A stretch of DNA of 57,946 bases from Chloroflexi bacterium UBA5177 (GCA_002413265.1 DHWR01000285.1:1-57946), one strand, 5' to 3'; shown: positions 17,184-25,668, counted from the stretch's first letter. Numbers and translations are program-made. Notes: generated by a model not told the origin, from the sequence alone.

Positions 17184-18658
17184 CGGGCGAGCTGGTTCCG
17201 GTGATCGGTTTGGAAGTCCACGCGCAGCTCCTGACCCAGAGCAAGATGTTCTGCGGGTGTAGCGCGGCGTACGCCAACGCTGCTCCGAATACTCACTGCT
17301 GCGACCTTTGCTCTGGCATGCCGGGCGCACTGCCGGTGATCAACCAACGAGCGGTTGAGATGACTTTGATGACCGCTCTGGCCCTCCATTGTGAAGTCGC
17401 GCAGATCAGCAAGTTCGACCGGAAGAACTATTCATATCCTGATCTGCCAAAGGGATACCAGATCTCGCAATACGAGCAGCCGATCGGTGTCCAGGGCTGG
17501 CTTGATCTCGGCGATGAGATGCTCAGCACGCGATGCGGCATCATCAGAGTTCATCTGGAAGAGGACACGGGCAAGACGTCTCACGTGAGCCTCGACGGCA
17601 GCGATGTGAGCCTCGTCGATTACAACCGGTGCGGGATACCCCTCATGGAGATCGTAGGTGCGCCAGACCTCAAATCGCCCGAGGCTGCCCGGGACTTCTT
17701 TTCGACCCTCAGACAGATCCTGATGTACCTCGGCGTGTGCGACGGTAACCTCCAGGAAGGCAGCATGCGAGCAGACTTAAACGTGTCGCTGCGTAAGGCG
17801 GACCGCGAGCCGGGAGTCAAAGTCGAGGTCAAGAACCTCAATAGCTTTCGCTCCGTGCAGCGAGCCCTAGAGTACGAGATCGAGCGCCAGCGAGAGGCGG
17901 TGAGTGCCGGTCACCCGTTGGTTCAGGAGACGCGGGGCTGGTCCGAGGCTCGGGATGCAACGATCGCTCAGCGCACCAAGGAGTATGCGGACGATTACCG
18001 GTATTTCCCTGAGCCCGACCTGCCGCTGATCACGTTTTCCGCCGATAGGGTGGCCGAGATCCGCCAATCGCTTCCCGAGATGCCGGCGGAGAAGAGGAGC
18101 CGGCTCCGGCGCGAGTACGGCATCACGGCCGAGGCCGCGCACGTGCTCACTGCGGACCTTGCACTGTCCGACTTTTTCGAGGCTGCCGCTCTCGCCGCCT
18201 CCCCTGCGACGGGAATGGAAGTCGCCAACTGGAGTCACGGGGATCTCCTCCGTTTGCTACATGAAAGTCAATCGGAGATCGCATCGCTTCCCTTTTCCGC
18301 GGCGGACTTCGGCCGGCTTATCGCCCTCGTTTCAGGCGCCAGGATCAGCAATGCGGCGGGGAAGCAGGTGCTGGAGGCAATGTTTGAGACGGGAGAAGGC
18401 CCCGAAACAATCGTGGAGCGGCTCAATCTCAGCCAGATGGACGACAACGAGGCCCTGACTGAGATCGTGAAAACAGTCATCTCCGAGAATCCGGGAGTGG
18501 TCACAGACTATCGGCGCGGCAAAGCCGCCGCGCTGAACGTCCTCCTGGGCAAGACGATCAAGGCAAGCGGAGGCCGAGCCAATCCGAGCGTAGTTCGTTC
18601 CATTCTCGAGAACGAACTTGGTCTCCCCGGCCCCCCAAGCGAGTCTCCAGCGGGTTGA
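17180..18658 (+). CDS. gatB: Asp/Glu-tRNA amidotransferase subunit B
   Basis: GatB (492 aa) binds the mischarged tRNA, activates it with ATP and receives ammonia from GatA. The N-terminal signature VIGLEVHAQLLTQSKMFC opens the protein. The catalytic cradle spans about residues 1-290, with DLNVSLR and EVKNLNSFRSVQRALEYEI visible, followed by the helical YqeY-like tail (about 330-490). The cysteines C29, C31, C44 and C47 form the usual zinc site. The GTG start overlaps the gatA stop. The tRNA-Val gene begins 35 nt downstream, and its -35 box overlaps the gatB stop codon. Confidence 0.96.
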   Translation: MTGELVPVIGLEVHAQLLTQSKMFCGCSAAYANAAPNTHCCDLCSGMPGALPVINQRAVEMTLMTALALHCEVAQISKFDRKNYSYPDLPKGYQISQYEQPIGVQGWLDLGDEMLSTRCGIIRVHLEEDTGKTSHVSLDGSDVSLVDYNRCGIPLMEIVGAPDLKSPEAARDFFSTLRQILMYLGVCDGNLQEGSMRADLNVSLRKADREPGVKVEVKNLNSFRSVQRALEYEIERQREAVSAGHPLVQETRGWSEARDATIAQRTKEYADDYRYFPEPDLPLITFSADRVAEIRQSLPEMPAEKRSRLRREYGITAEAAHVLTADLALSDFFEAAALAASPATGMEVANWSHGDLLRLLHESQSEIASLPFSAADFGRLIALVSGARISNAAGKQVLEAMFETGEGPETIVERLNLSQMDDNEALTEIVKTVISENPGVVTDYRRGKAAALNVLLGKTIKASGGRANPSVVRSILENELGLPGPPSESPAG

Positions 18659-18684
18659 GGCCTGCATTCCAGCTTCAGTAGACT
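18655..18684 (+). promoter_or_regulatory. Candidate tRNA-Val promoter
   Basis: TTGAGG (18655-18660, overlapping the gatB stop) and TAGACT (18679-18684) are separated by 18 nt and lie 10 nt before the mature tRNA end. This would let the tRNA be made independently of gatCAB. Confidence 0.45.
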
Positions 18685-18693
18685 GGTGCGCGC

Positions 18694-18770
<77 letters not shown>

Positions 18771-18806
18771 CGTCGCCCGGCAAAGGCACGTGTCGACGCT
18801 TATCCA

Positions 18807-18825
18807 TTCCCGTATCCTGCGGGAA
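18807..18825. terminator. Weak hairpin between tRNA-Val and the sortase gene
   Basis: TTCCCG, loop TATCCTG and CGGGAA form a 6-bp stem between the convergent tRNA-Val and sortase genes. There is no strong T-run on either strand, so a bidirectional terminator is only possible. Confidence 0.35.
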
Positions 18826-18875
18826 AGTTAAGAGACTTGTCGCTAGTCACCCGTTTTCCGAGAGATTCGGTGCGA

Positions 18876-19490
18876 TCAGCCCAGACTGCCGTTAGGCAGA
18901 ATCAGACGCGCGTACACGAGCAATTTGTGATCGTACCCCGTGCCGTCCGTATGGAAGACCCCGCTGCACGTGGTCAGGACGAGGCCATGCTGGCTGGCCG
19001 GTCCGAACATAAATTTGATGGGAAGCTTGGAGTTGAGATAGTTCTGGCTCCAGATGACTTTGAACTTGAGCGGCGAACCCTTCTTGTACTGGACCTCGGC
19101 AATGTCACCTGGTTTCAAGGTCTTTAGCTGCCAGAAGACTGCCGGGCAGCAGGTCGAATCAAGATGGCCAAATACGTTTGCTCGCCCCAATTGGCCGGGC
19201 TTGGGACCACGGTCATACCAGGCCACATCTCCCCACCGATAAGGCGCGTGCGTTGGAAGAGACTTGCTGAGATCGAGGGATTCCACTGGTGCTCGAACAT
19301 TCAGCCGAGGGATCATGACGAATTTGGGCCAGCCGGCTGGAACCACGACCTTCACGGGTTTATGAGTCTTCTTTGACGAAACGACGGGCTTAGAATGCGC
19401 CGGTTTCGGACTTGCCGCCAGCGCCCCGGATGCCGTCAAAGCAAAGCACCCAATGACCGTCAGAAAACGAGCCGGATAACGAAAATTCAC
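18876..19490 (-). CDS. Class E/F-type sortase
   Basis: This 204-aa protein has a signal peptide or membrane anchor (residues 1-26, hydrophobic core ending ALAAS), a Lys/Pro-rich linker, then a sortase domain. The catalytic triad is visible: His109 in FGHLDS, Cys175 in VLTTCSG and Arg195 in LVYARL. Sortases cleave C-terminal sorting signals and couple proteins to the wall or to each other, outside the membrane. The compact size and TTCSG motif resemble class E/F enzymes of actinobacteria and relatives. No LPxTG-like substrate is visible in the window, so it is an orphan here. The GTG start follows GGGGGGTCC. It is monocistronic and converges on tRNA-Val. Confidence 0.82.
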   Translation of the reverse strand: MNFRYPARFLTVIGCFALTASGALAASPKPAHSKPVVSSKKTHKPVKVVVPAGWPKFVMIPRLNVRAPVESLDLSKSLPTHAPYRWGDVAWYDRGPKPGQLGRANVFGHLDSTCCPAVFWQLKTLKPGDIAEVQYKKGSPLKFKVIWSQNYLNSKLPIKFMFGPASQHGLVLTTCSGVFHTDGTGYDHKLLVYARLILPNGSLG

Positions 19491-19570
19491 GAGGACCCCC
19501 CAGAAGATTACGCGCTACGAACGACACTTACCATACCAGAGCCGGAAGATGAAGTCTAGATGAAGATCGA

Positions 19571-19600
19571 GCGCCTGACCCTATGGTACAATTCAGGCGC
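19571..19600 (+). promoter_or_regulatory. tRNA-His promoter region with inverted repeat
   Basis: GCGCCTGA (19571-19578) and TCAGGCGC (19593-19600) are a perfect 8-bp inverted repeat. They frame an extended -10 TGG-TACAAT (TACAAT at 19587-19592). The start point would fall at the right arm, about 45 nt before the tRNA. This could be an operator or a leader hairpin. Confidence 0.45.
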
Positions 19601-19644
19601 GGCGGGGCACCCAGGGCCGTCTGCGCCCATGCACCGAGCCATAT

Positions 19645-19721
19645 GGTGACCGTAGCTCAATTGGCAGAGCTCTGGATTGTGGCTCCAGCGGTTGTGGGTT
19701 CGAGCCCCATCGGTCACCCCA
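19645..19721 (+). tRNA. tRNA-His (anticodon GTG)
   Basis: The acceptor stem GTGACCG pairs with CGGTCAC, with the extra G-1 (19645) opposite C73 that marks tRNA-His. The D arm is GCTC-AATTGGCA-GAGC. The anticodon stem CTGGA/TCCAG holds loop TTGTGGC, giving anticodon GTG. The T arm GTGGG-TTCGAGC-CCCAT (with a G-T end pair) is present and CCA is encoded. Confidence 0.95.
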
Positions 19722-19810
19722 CATTTGCACGTTTTTGTGATGGAGAGCCTCATTCCAGGGCTCTTCATTTTTCTGCGGCCACCCTGTGTGCCTGAAGGAG
19801 AGTCATCACG

Positions 19811-20782
19811 ATGGAAGATTGGCAACAGTGGCAGATCCAGGCGGATCAGGTCGCAGCCCATCTGAACCAAGAACTCAAAGCGCTGGAGGTCGACTACTTT
19901 TCGGAGTCAATCGATGCAGGTTTTCGCGGGTTCTGGCCTCGTTTCAAGGAGCTCAAAGAACGAGTAAGAATAGCTCCGGCGATCCGGCTCGAGGATAAGC
20001 TCGATCTGGAGCGGAAACTGCGTTCTTTGGGTTCAAAAGCCTACAAAGCTCAGGAAGGAACCTATGCGCGCTCCGGAGAGCGCCGGGTAGAGCTTTTGGC
20101 CTCGATCGCCGAGCATCGCTCGCGGGCCGAAGGAATTGAAGACCCTAAAGAGCTGCGCGCGGTGCGCCGGCAACTAGACTCCGTACGAGAGGCTTTCGAC
20201 AAAGGTTCGCCCCTCGTGCCCGCCGACCGACAACAGGTCTGGGACGCTTGGAAGGAAGCCAGCCAGAACGTATGGACTCGGCTTACCGAGGCCTGGGCGG
20301 AGAACGAAGCGCATCTCAGGCAGACCCTGGACTCCGCCCGAGAGCACCTCAGTGCCCAGAGATACGGCGAGGCGCGTAACGCGGTTGGGAGATTTTTCGA
20401 GTCGCTGCGAGGGCGTGAAGCCAGGCAAGAAGTTCTTAACAGCCTGAAAGCGGAGGCTGAATCCTTGCGGCGCGAGGCCGAAAGGGTCGAGGAGCAAAAA
20501 GCCTCACACCGTGTAGCGAGCCAGCAGGCGCAGGCGGTACCAACCATAGATGTCTGGCGCGCCGAGCTGAAAAAGAGTCGCGAATCCGAGATCCGACTTG
20601 AGGAAGAGGTGCTTGCCCTCGAAAGGCAGTACCAGGACTCGGGGGCTCTGTTGGAGCAGGCCATGGTTCGCGGTACGCTGGTTGATAAGAAGCGTCGTCT
20701 GAGCGAGTATCAGCGAACGAGCAGGGCGTTGGAACAGCGCATCGAAGCAGCGGAGGAAGTACCGCTGATGACCGCCGGCTAA
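19811..20782 (+). CDS. Coiled-coil protein of unknown function
   Basis: This 323-aa protein is not recognised with confidence. It is almost wholly helical and highly charged (Glu, Arg, Lys, Gln), with Trp-containing helical repeats such as WPRFKELKERVR and VWDAWKEASQNVWTRLTEAW. These faintly recall the DUF349 repeat, but I would not assign it. A long coiled coil covers about residues 205-320. There is no signal peptide or membrane segment, so it is probably cytoplasmic. ATG 19811 follows AAGGAGAG at good spacing. It is the first of three small unknown genes (with 20823 and 21202) on the same strand, 40 nt apart. Confidence 0.7.
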   Translation: MEDWQQWQIQADQVAAHLNQELKALEVDYFSESIDAGFRGFWPRFKELKERVRIAPAIRLEDKLDLERKLRSLGSKAYKAQEGTYARSGERRVELLASIAEHRSRAEGIEDPKELRAVRRQLDSVREAFDKGSPLVPADRQQVWDAWKEASQNVWTRLTEAWAENEAHLRQTLDSAREHLSAQRYGEARNAVGRFFESLRGREARQEVLNSLKAEAESLRREAERVEEQKASHRVASQQAQAVPTIDVWRAELKKSRESEIRLEEEVLALERQYQDSGALLEQAMVRGTLVDKKRRLSEYQRTSRALEQRIEAAEEVPLMTAG

Positions 20783-20822
20783 CGCCGGGACTTCTGGCAA
20801 GAGGCCTGAGGAGAAACGGTTC

Positions 20823-21188
20823 ATGGCTGACCATGATCCCTCCGCTAACCAGCTAACCGAATGGATCGTTGGGCTCATGTCGGCGGAGGCCGAACCCTCG
20901 CCGACCAGGGACTACTATTTTGTCTTGTTGCGCCGGGGCTATGGCGTGCCGGAAGCCGTTGGACTCGCGGTCGACGATCTTCTGGAGGAAGTGCGCTCCG
21001 CGGTTTCGCGCCAGGAGAGTTACAACCAGCGCACCCATCGCTCACGCTTGGGGTTGCAGAGTAACGTGCCCTTCAGTGAGCACCGATTGCCCCGGCCCGC
21101 CCTTGTTCGTCGCATTGTGCAGGAGCGCACCGGCCACATCCCTCGTCCTCCCAGTCGCAATCCTTCGCGACCCGAGAACGAGCGATAG
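20823..21188 (+). CDS. Hypothetical protein
   Basis: This 121-aa protein is not recognised. The N-terminal two thirds look like a compact helical domain (LTEWIVGLMSAEAEPSPTRD, then VPEAVGLAVDDLLEEVRSA). The C-terminus is basic and proline-rich, probably disordered. There is no membrane segment. The ATG follows GAGGAGAAACGG at normal spacing, and the gene follows the coiled-coil gene by 40 nt, so the two are probably co-transcribed. Another frame through its 3' half is open but only its tail (the next entry) looks like protein. Confidence 0.55.
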   Translation: MADHDPSANQLTEWIVGLMSAEAEPSPTRDYYFVLLRRGYGVPEAVGLAVDDLLEEVRSAVSRQESYNQRTHRSRLGLQSNVPFSEHRLPRPALVRRIVQERTGHIPRPPSRNPSRPENER

Positions 21189-21201
21189 CCCAGGTGCGAA
21201 C

Positions 21202-21372
21202 GTGAAGAGCCTTCAGGAGCTGGTCGATCGCAAGGACCTCCGCTCGGCGGACCGAGCAAGCCTCAGATCGATGTTGAAGAAGCTTCGGAAGGGTTCCCAG
21301 CTGAGCTATCAAGAGCGCCTGAACCTCGAGGCTTACGAGTCACGATATACGAAGGGTCTCCGGGGAATCTGA
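21202..21372 (+). CDS. Small helical protein, hypothetical (56 aa)
   Basis: From GTG 21202 the frame encodes a 56-aa basic protein starting KSLQELVDRKDLRSADRASL. It has the look of a small soluble helical protein, with regular heptads and a tyrosine-rich end (YQERLNLEAYESRY). The frame is open further upstream, but the upstream translation looks unlike protein and overlaps the 121-aa gene. The ribosome site is weak (CAGGTG). It follows the previous stop by 13 nt. Its function is unknown. Confidence 0.45.
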   Translation: MKSLQELVDRKDLRSADRASLRSMLKKLRKGSQLSYQERLNLEAYESRYTKGLRGI

Positions 21373-21562
21373 CATCCGTCGTCGCGCGACCGAACCTCAA
21401 CTCGGGAGGTTCGGAGGCGACCTCGATCGACTCACGGACGCCGAGCAGCCATTCAGTAATCGAGACGAGGAGACCTACAGCCGCGGCCGGGTTTTGAACG
21501 CGGTAAGAACTGCTCACGCGCATTAACGGCAGTAGAATTGTCCTGAATGGAGGCCGAGCCAG

Positions 21563-21736
21563 GTGCGGGAACGTTACTTCGTAGTGGTGAGTGTTCTCTA
21601 TATCGCCATTGGTTCAGTGATCATCGTGCGAAGCGCTCTCGGCCACGTTCTGATAATCGGCGTGCTGGGCGTGGTTTTCATGGCCCTTGGCTTGGTCCGG
21701 CTCAAGGACTACGCTGCTCGGCATAGGTCTGCATGA
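21563..21736 (+). CDS. Small membrane protein (57 aa)
   Basis: GTG 21563 opens a 57-aa frame with two hydrophobic helices (VVVSVLYIAIGSVIIV and VLIIGVLGVVFMALGLV) joined by a short basic loop, and a basic C-terminus ending AARHRSA. Its stop overlaps the ATG of the universal stress protein gene (ATGA, 21733-21736), and GGAGGCC lies upstream. The overlap and clean helical-hairpin pattern argue that it is real. It probably works with or anchors beside the downstream stress protein, which has its own membrane segment. The region 21373-21562 before it holds nothing I recognise. Confidence 0.6.
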   Translation: MRERYFVVVSVLYIAIGSVIIVRSALGHVLIIGVLGVVFMALGLVRLKDYAARHRSA

Positions 21737-22305
21737 CTCTGGCGGCAGTCACCCCAATTGGTGCCGTCGTGGCGCTGGTCTATGTGTCGGCCATCACCTC
21801 GATTCTTTGGTGGATGCTTCACCTTCCTCAGGTCGGCGGGATCGAACAGCACGTCAACAGGGTGCATCGCGAAACAGGTGGCTTCTCGCGAATCGTGGTT
21901 CCTATCTTGGGAGACTTTGTGTCACTTCATCTGGTGGCACTTGCTGCCCAAATGGCCAAGTTTCGAGGAGCCAGCATGGACGTCGTGTACGTGGTCGAAG
22001 TGCCGCTGCAGCTGCCCCTTGACGCCGTTTCACAGAGCGAGTTGGATCGTGCCGAGCAGGCATTTAAGCAAGCTCAGAAGATCTCTGCAAGGTATGACGT
22101 TCATATCAATCGACGAGTGGAGCGAGCGCGGCAGGCGGGACCGACCATCGTTCAGTACGCGATGGAGAACAACGTGGACGTGCTTTTAATGGCAGATATA
22201 CCAAAGTCCAATCGGCGTGGCAGTCGTTACGCTCGCACCGTGGAATACGTCCTCGCAAACGCACCGTGCGAAGTCATCATTCGACGCCCGCCCATGGACT
22301 CATAG
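21733..22305 (+). CDS. Membrane-anchored universal stress protein domain
   Basis: This 190-aa protein has an N-terminal transmembrane helix (about residues 5-29) followed by a UspA-like alpha/beta domain starting RIVVPILGDFVSLHLVALAA. It includes the family's VDVVYVVEV-type second strand, the helix with AEQAFKQAQKI and the closing strand CEVIIRRPP. The usual ATP-binding G-x2-G-x9-G(S/T) loop is only partly matched (RRGSRYARTVEYVL), so nucleotide binding is uncertain. UspA domains are mostly soluble, so the membrane anchor is unusual. The gene is coupled by ATGA overlap to a small membrane protein. Confidence 0.72.
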   Translation: MTLAAVTPIGAVVALVYVSAITSILWWMLHLPQVGGIEQHVNRVHRETGGFSRIVVPILGDFVSLHLVALAAQMAKFRGASMDVVYVVEVPLQLPLDAVSQSELDRAEQAFKQAQKISARYDVHINRRVERARQAGPTIVQYAMENNVDVLLMADIPKSNRRGSRYARTVEYVLANAPCEVIIRRPPMDS

Positions 22306-22323
22306 ACGCCTCTGGAGGCAAGT

Positions 22324-23157
22324 GTGGTTCTTGAAGAAATGAAGGTCTCGCTTATCGGGGCGGGAGTCATGGCGGAAGTGATCGCGCTCGGACTGGTTCG
22401 CAGCAAGCTCGTGTCGTCAGAGGACATCATGGTCTCGCACTACCGAGAAGATCGGCTCGTGCAGTTCCGTGAATCGGTGCCGGTGCGAACGACCACGAGT
22501 AACGTTGAAGCTTACAGGCACGGGGACGTCGCGATTATTTGTGTTCGGCCTCAAGCAATGAATGGAGTGCTGAAAGAGCTTCGAGGTGAGGTGGAGAGCC
22601 GGCTGCTGGTGACTATCGCTGCTGGTCTACCCATCTCCTTGTACGAAGCTCAGATCGGTGGGTCCACTCCCTTCGTGCGTGCCATGCCGACCTTTTTCGG
22701 ACGAATCAAGGCAGGCACAACGGGGCTCACGCTTAACTCGGCCGCGACCGCACAGCACCTTGCGATCGCTTCCCGCATCTTCGGCACTATCAGCGAAAAC
22801 GTCATCGTGCTCCCCGAGGACGAGATCGACGCGTTCACGACCTTCGGATCCACCACGACCGCGACCGTATATTTATTGCTCGACGCACTGATTACCGCTG
22901 GTTCGCTAGTCGGCCTTCGACATCAGGCGTCTCACTCCAGGGCGATCGAACAGGTCATTGCGGCAGCCCGCAACGTGGAGGCGACCGACAAGCTTCCTTC
23001 GCAGCTGTTGGACGAACTCTGTACGCCGGGCGGCGTGACGGTGGAAGGCGTTAAAGTGTTCGAAGAGCGCGCAATGCGCGGCGCCTTGATCGACGGCGTC
23101 ATGGCAGCGACCAATCGGGCAAGGGAGCTTCGAGAGGCTGCGAGGCAGCTTGGCTAG
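22324..23157 (+). CDS. proC: Pyrroline-5-carboxylate reductase-like (ProC family)
   Basis: This 277-aa protein has the Rossmann start MKVSLIGAGVMAEVIALGL and the ProC pattern: VAIICVRPQ, then VTIAAGLPISLYE, RAMPTFFGRIKAG and a C-terminal dimer helix with LCTPGGVTVEGVKVFEERAMRGALIDGVMAA. ProC reduces P5C to proline with NAD(P)H. The conserved PGGTT of ordinary ProC reads PGGVT, and PN(T/S)P reads MPTFF, so it may be a ProC-like paralogue with another imine substrate. The GTG start follows GGAGG at 5 nt; ATG 22339 is the alternative. It follows the stress protein gene by 18 nt and shares its stop bases with the convergent gene (CTAG). Confidence 0.78.
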   Translation: MVLEEMKVSLIGAGVMAEVIALGLVRSKLVSSEDIMVSHYREDRLVQFRESVPVRTTTSNVEAYRHGDVAIICVRPQAMNGVLKELRGEVESRLLVTIAAGLPISLYEAQIGGSTPFVRAMPTFFGRIKAGTTGLTLNSAATAQHLAIASRIFGTISENVIVLPEDEIDAFTTFGSTTTATVYLLLDALITAGSLVGLRHQASHSRAIEQVIAAARNVEATDKLPSQLLDELCTPGGVTVEGVKVFEERAMRGALIDGVMAATNRARELREAARQLG

Positions 23158-24785
23158 GACACTGCTCGCTCGGTGACCGATCGGGTAACCGGCACCAGCG
23201 CACGCTCTCTACGCCGCTTCGGATCTCTAAGCGCGTATGCCAGGCCCAGCGCCGAGAGCATAGCCAATAATGTCAGCAAGCCGGCCAACACAAAGCGCGC
23301 CGTCTGTCCAAATAGCGGATGGCGCACATCGGCCCACCAAAAGTTCAAGGTATTGACCGGATAGTTGACGGCCGCATTCGATACATACGGGTCAGGCTGC
23401 GATCGGAGCTCATAGCGCTGGTTTCCCAGCACATCCAGCCGCAGAACCTGGTAGACGTTATCGATCTGCAACAGAATCGGCGACTGTTTGACGTTCCAGT
23501 AGTAGTGGTACTTCTGAGAGCCCCAATGGAATGGCTGTCCGGCCCAGGTCGAAGCGGCGACCGTCTGTTGCTCTTGAGCTTCGAGTCTGTACCAGAAACG
23601 CCACTGAGTGACGGATACGGCTGCCACAGAGAGAGCAAATCCGGCGAGAGCAAGGGCTGCGAAGATCGTTTTTCGAGAAGGACGAATGCTTCTCCACGGC
23701 GAGAGAACTTCACCTAGCGGCAAAACGAGATACGGCAGCGATGTGTACAGATATCTGGGGCCCCAGGCCGGGTCTCCGTGCCAATAGAGGACGTTTGAGT
23801 AGAGGATGAGTGGCGCGAGAATCAGTGCCAGGACAAAGAACGAAAGCGACGCGGACCGCCGGAAGAATCGACGCGCTACAAATGGAAGTGCAAACACCAG
23901 AGGCATGTACCAAAGGAGCCCTTTCCCTGGACTGACGAGCAACCCCGCCAGTCCAACCAGCGGTTGCTCGCCCAAGGTGCGTTCGTGCAATCCCGTCTGT
24001 AGCACCGAGCCGAACCGAATCCAGTCCCAGACGAGGATGGCGGCACTCCATGGGATCACCGCTGTGAGGTACACGATGGCATCTCCGAGTGACGATCGAA
24101 AACCGGAACGAACGTAACGGATCAGTGCTGGATAGAGCGCTACAAGCGGGATGAATAGAACTGAGTCGTAACGCGTCAGAACCATCAATCCAGATGCTGT
24201 CCCGGCGAGGAGAAGCCACCGATAGCGATGGCGGTCGTTAGACACCGATCTCCAGACGGAGAACACCGCGAGCAAAAGGAAGACATCCACCTGGGTCTGC
24301 TCCAAGCCGCTCTGCGCATCGGGCCAGGCCGGAGTGGCTAGCCCGAGGAGTAATGTCAGCAGTGCCGAAACTCGAATTGAGTAACCTACCGACATTGCAA
24401 AGAAGAAGAGCAGCACCGCCAGCGCGGCGCCCAGGAAGAGGTCGAGTGAACGAGTTGCATAGCGCGTCGCCACATCGTATGAGAGCCCAAAGTGATGCGC
24501 GGCTGCCTTTCCTAGCACGTAAAGCGGAACCATAAGCAAGGTCTGACCTGGCGCGTAAAACGCGTACAGGTGCCCGCCGTTCCCTCTCACCACACGGGGA
24601 TCGAGGCCAATCGGGTGCGCGATCCAAACATGATGCTGCTCGACGATTGACTGAGTCGTCTGGTAGCGGAAGACGGTATCACCGTTGTGCCTCAGGTCTG
24701 CCGACTCGGTCACCAGATAGACGGAAACGAAGAAGACCGCGAGCAGCGAGGCAACAGCCAGCGCTCGGCGATTGCTGTGCCGCAT
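23154..24785 (-). CDS. GT-C fold glycosyltransferase, polytopic membrane protein
   Basis: This protein of about 543 aa has a first helix at residues 9-26 and 10 or more further hydrophobic segments. It ends in a region with a periplasm-type loop (about 400-480) and a last helix near 500-530. The pattern and first-loop acidic residue (LRHNGDTVFRYQTTQSIVE) fit the GT-C/ArnT-PMT superfamily, which uses polyprenyl-phosphate sugars outside the membrane. The substrate is unknown. Start: ATG 24785 overlaps the upstream methyltransferase stop (TGATG); GTG 24788 is equally possible. The stop is shared in a 4-nt overlap with the convergent proC-like gene. Confidence 0.7.
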   Translation of the reverse strand: MRHSNRRALAVASLLAVFFVSVYLVTESADLRHNGDTVFRYQTTQSIVEQHHVWIAHPIGLDPRVVRGNGGHLYAFYAPGQTLLMVPLYVLGKAAAHHFGLSYDVATRYATRSLDLFLGAALAVLLFFFAMSVGYSIRVSALLTLLLGLATPAWPDAQSGLEQTQVDVFLLLAVFSVWRSVSNDRHRYRWLLLAGTASGLMVLTRYDSVLFIPLVALYPALIRYVRSGFRSSLGDAIVYLTAVIPWSAAILVWDWIRFGSVLQTGLHERTLGEQPLVGLAGLLVSPGKGLLWYMPLVFALPFVARRFFRRSASLSFFVLALILAPLILYSNVLYWHGDPAWGPRYLYTSLPYLVLPLGEVLSPWRSIRPSRKTIFAALALAGFALSVAAVSVTQWRFWYRLEAQEQQTVAASTWAGQPFHWGSQKYHYYWNVKQSPILLQIDNVYQVLRLDVLGNQRYELRSQPDPYVSNAAVNYPVNTLNFWWADVRHPLFGQTARFVLAGLLTLLAMLSALGLAYALRDPKRRRERALVPVTRSVTERAVS

Positions 24786-25621
24786 CACACTGCGCGGGCG
24801 ACTACCTGGAGCCAGTTACGCGGCAGCTCGGTGATTTTCATCTCCTGATAAGCCAGGGCCACGGATCGCTCCAGAACGGGAATAGCCACGTCCAGGGGAA
24901 CACCCGGCAAAGCCCCGTTCGCGAACTCCGAGTAATGGCTGATGTCTTGCCAGCTCTTGCAGGTCATCATCGCCTGCTCGGCTTCCATGATGTCGACCGT
25001 GAAGCCAGTTCTCTCCAGCACCTCGCGATACTCGTCTGGGGTCAGCCAGCGCATCGCCTCGACCTTCTTCCGATCAGGGCGCATTCCCGTTTCCTGTTTC
25101 AAAAGCTGCATCGCCCGCAGCATCCAGAGCTTGTAGAACCGCTCCGTTCCCGGTACGTAGCAGCCTTCGTAGAAAGAGGAGTTGAAACCGATCACGCCGC
25201 CTTCGTTGAGGGCGTTCCTTGCCTCACTCAAAACCACATCTTTATTAGGCAGTAAGTGAATCGCGTTGCAGAACAGGATGAGATCGACTCCCGACACCAC
25301 GTTGGAGAATGCTTGCGCCGTCCCTTTCACAAACTGGGCGGCGTTGCCGACCAGTCGCCGGGCCTTTTCAAGCGCCGACTCGGAAGGGTCTACGGCGATA
25401 ACCTCGACCGGCTGCCGCAGCTTGCGAACGCGGTCAACCAGCAGAGCTGTCACTGCGCCCGTGCCGCACGCCAGATCGAGCACCCGGTGGATCGGGGGCC
25501 GCGGAACGTGGGACCTGATCTGAAGCGTCGCATCAACAAGGTGCTCGTTGACCACCCGATAAAAATCGTGACTGGCGAAGGCTTCAAATGTGTGGTCCTG
25601 GCGCACGCCGCTGGCCGACAT
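24785..25621 (-). CDS. Class I SAM-dependent methyltransferase
   Basis: This 278-aa protein has the SAM-binding motif I VLDLACGTGAVTALL near residue 47, the acidic end of strand 2 (VIAVDPSESAL), and motif IV-like DLILFCNAIHLLPN. It is thus a Rossmann-fold methyltransferase of the Methyltransf_11/25 type. There is no membrane segment. The substrate is unknown. It is translationally coupled to the downstream GT-C gene, so it may modify a glycan or lipid in the same pathway. The starts of this gene and the divergent reductase gene are 47 nt apart. Confidence 0.82.
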   Translation of the reverse strand: MSASGVRQDHTFEAFASHDFYRVVNEHLVDATLQIRSHVPRPPIHRVLDLACGTGAVTALLVDRVRKLRQPVEVIAVDPSESALEKARRLVGNAAQFVKGTAQAFSNVVSGVDLILFCNAIHLLPNKDVVLSEARNALNEGGVIGFNSSFYEGCYVPGTERFYKLWMLRAMQLLKQETGMRPDRKKVEAMRWLTPDEYREVLERTGFTVDIMEAEQAMMTCKSWQDISHYSEFANGALPGVPLDVAIPVLERSVALAYQEMKITELPRNWLQVVARAV

Positions 25622-25653
25622 TGGCCCTCTCCTCGTCCCCGCGAAATCTTCAC

Positions 25654-25659
25654 TAGAAT
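25654..25659 (+). promoter_or_regulatory. Candidate -10 box of the SDR gene
   Basis: TAGAAT lies 10 nt before the ATG of the short-chain dehydrogenase. Transcription would start only a few bases before the start codon, so the mRNA could be nearly leaderless, which fits the weak ribosome site. Confidence 0.35.
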
Positions 25660-25668
25660 AGCAGAGCT

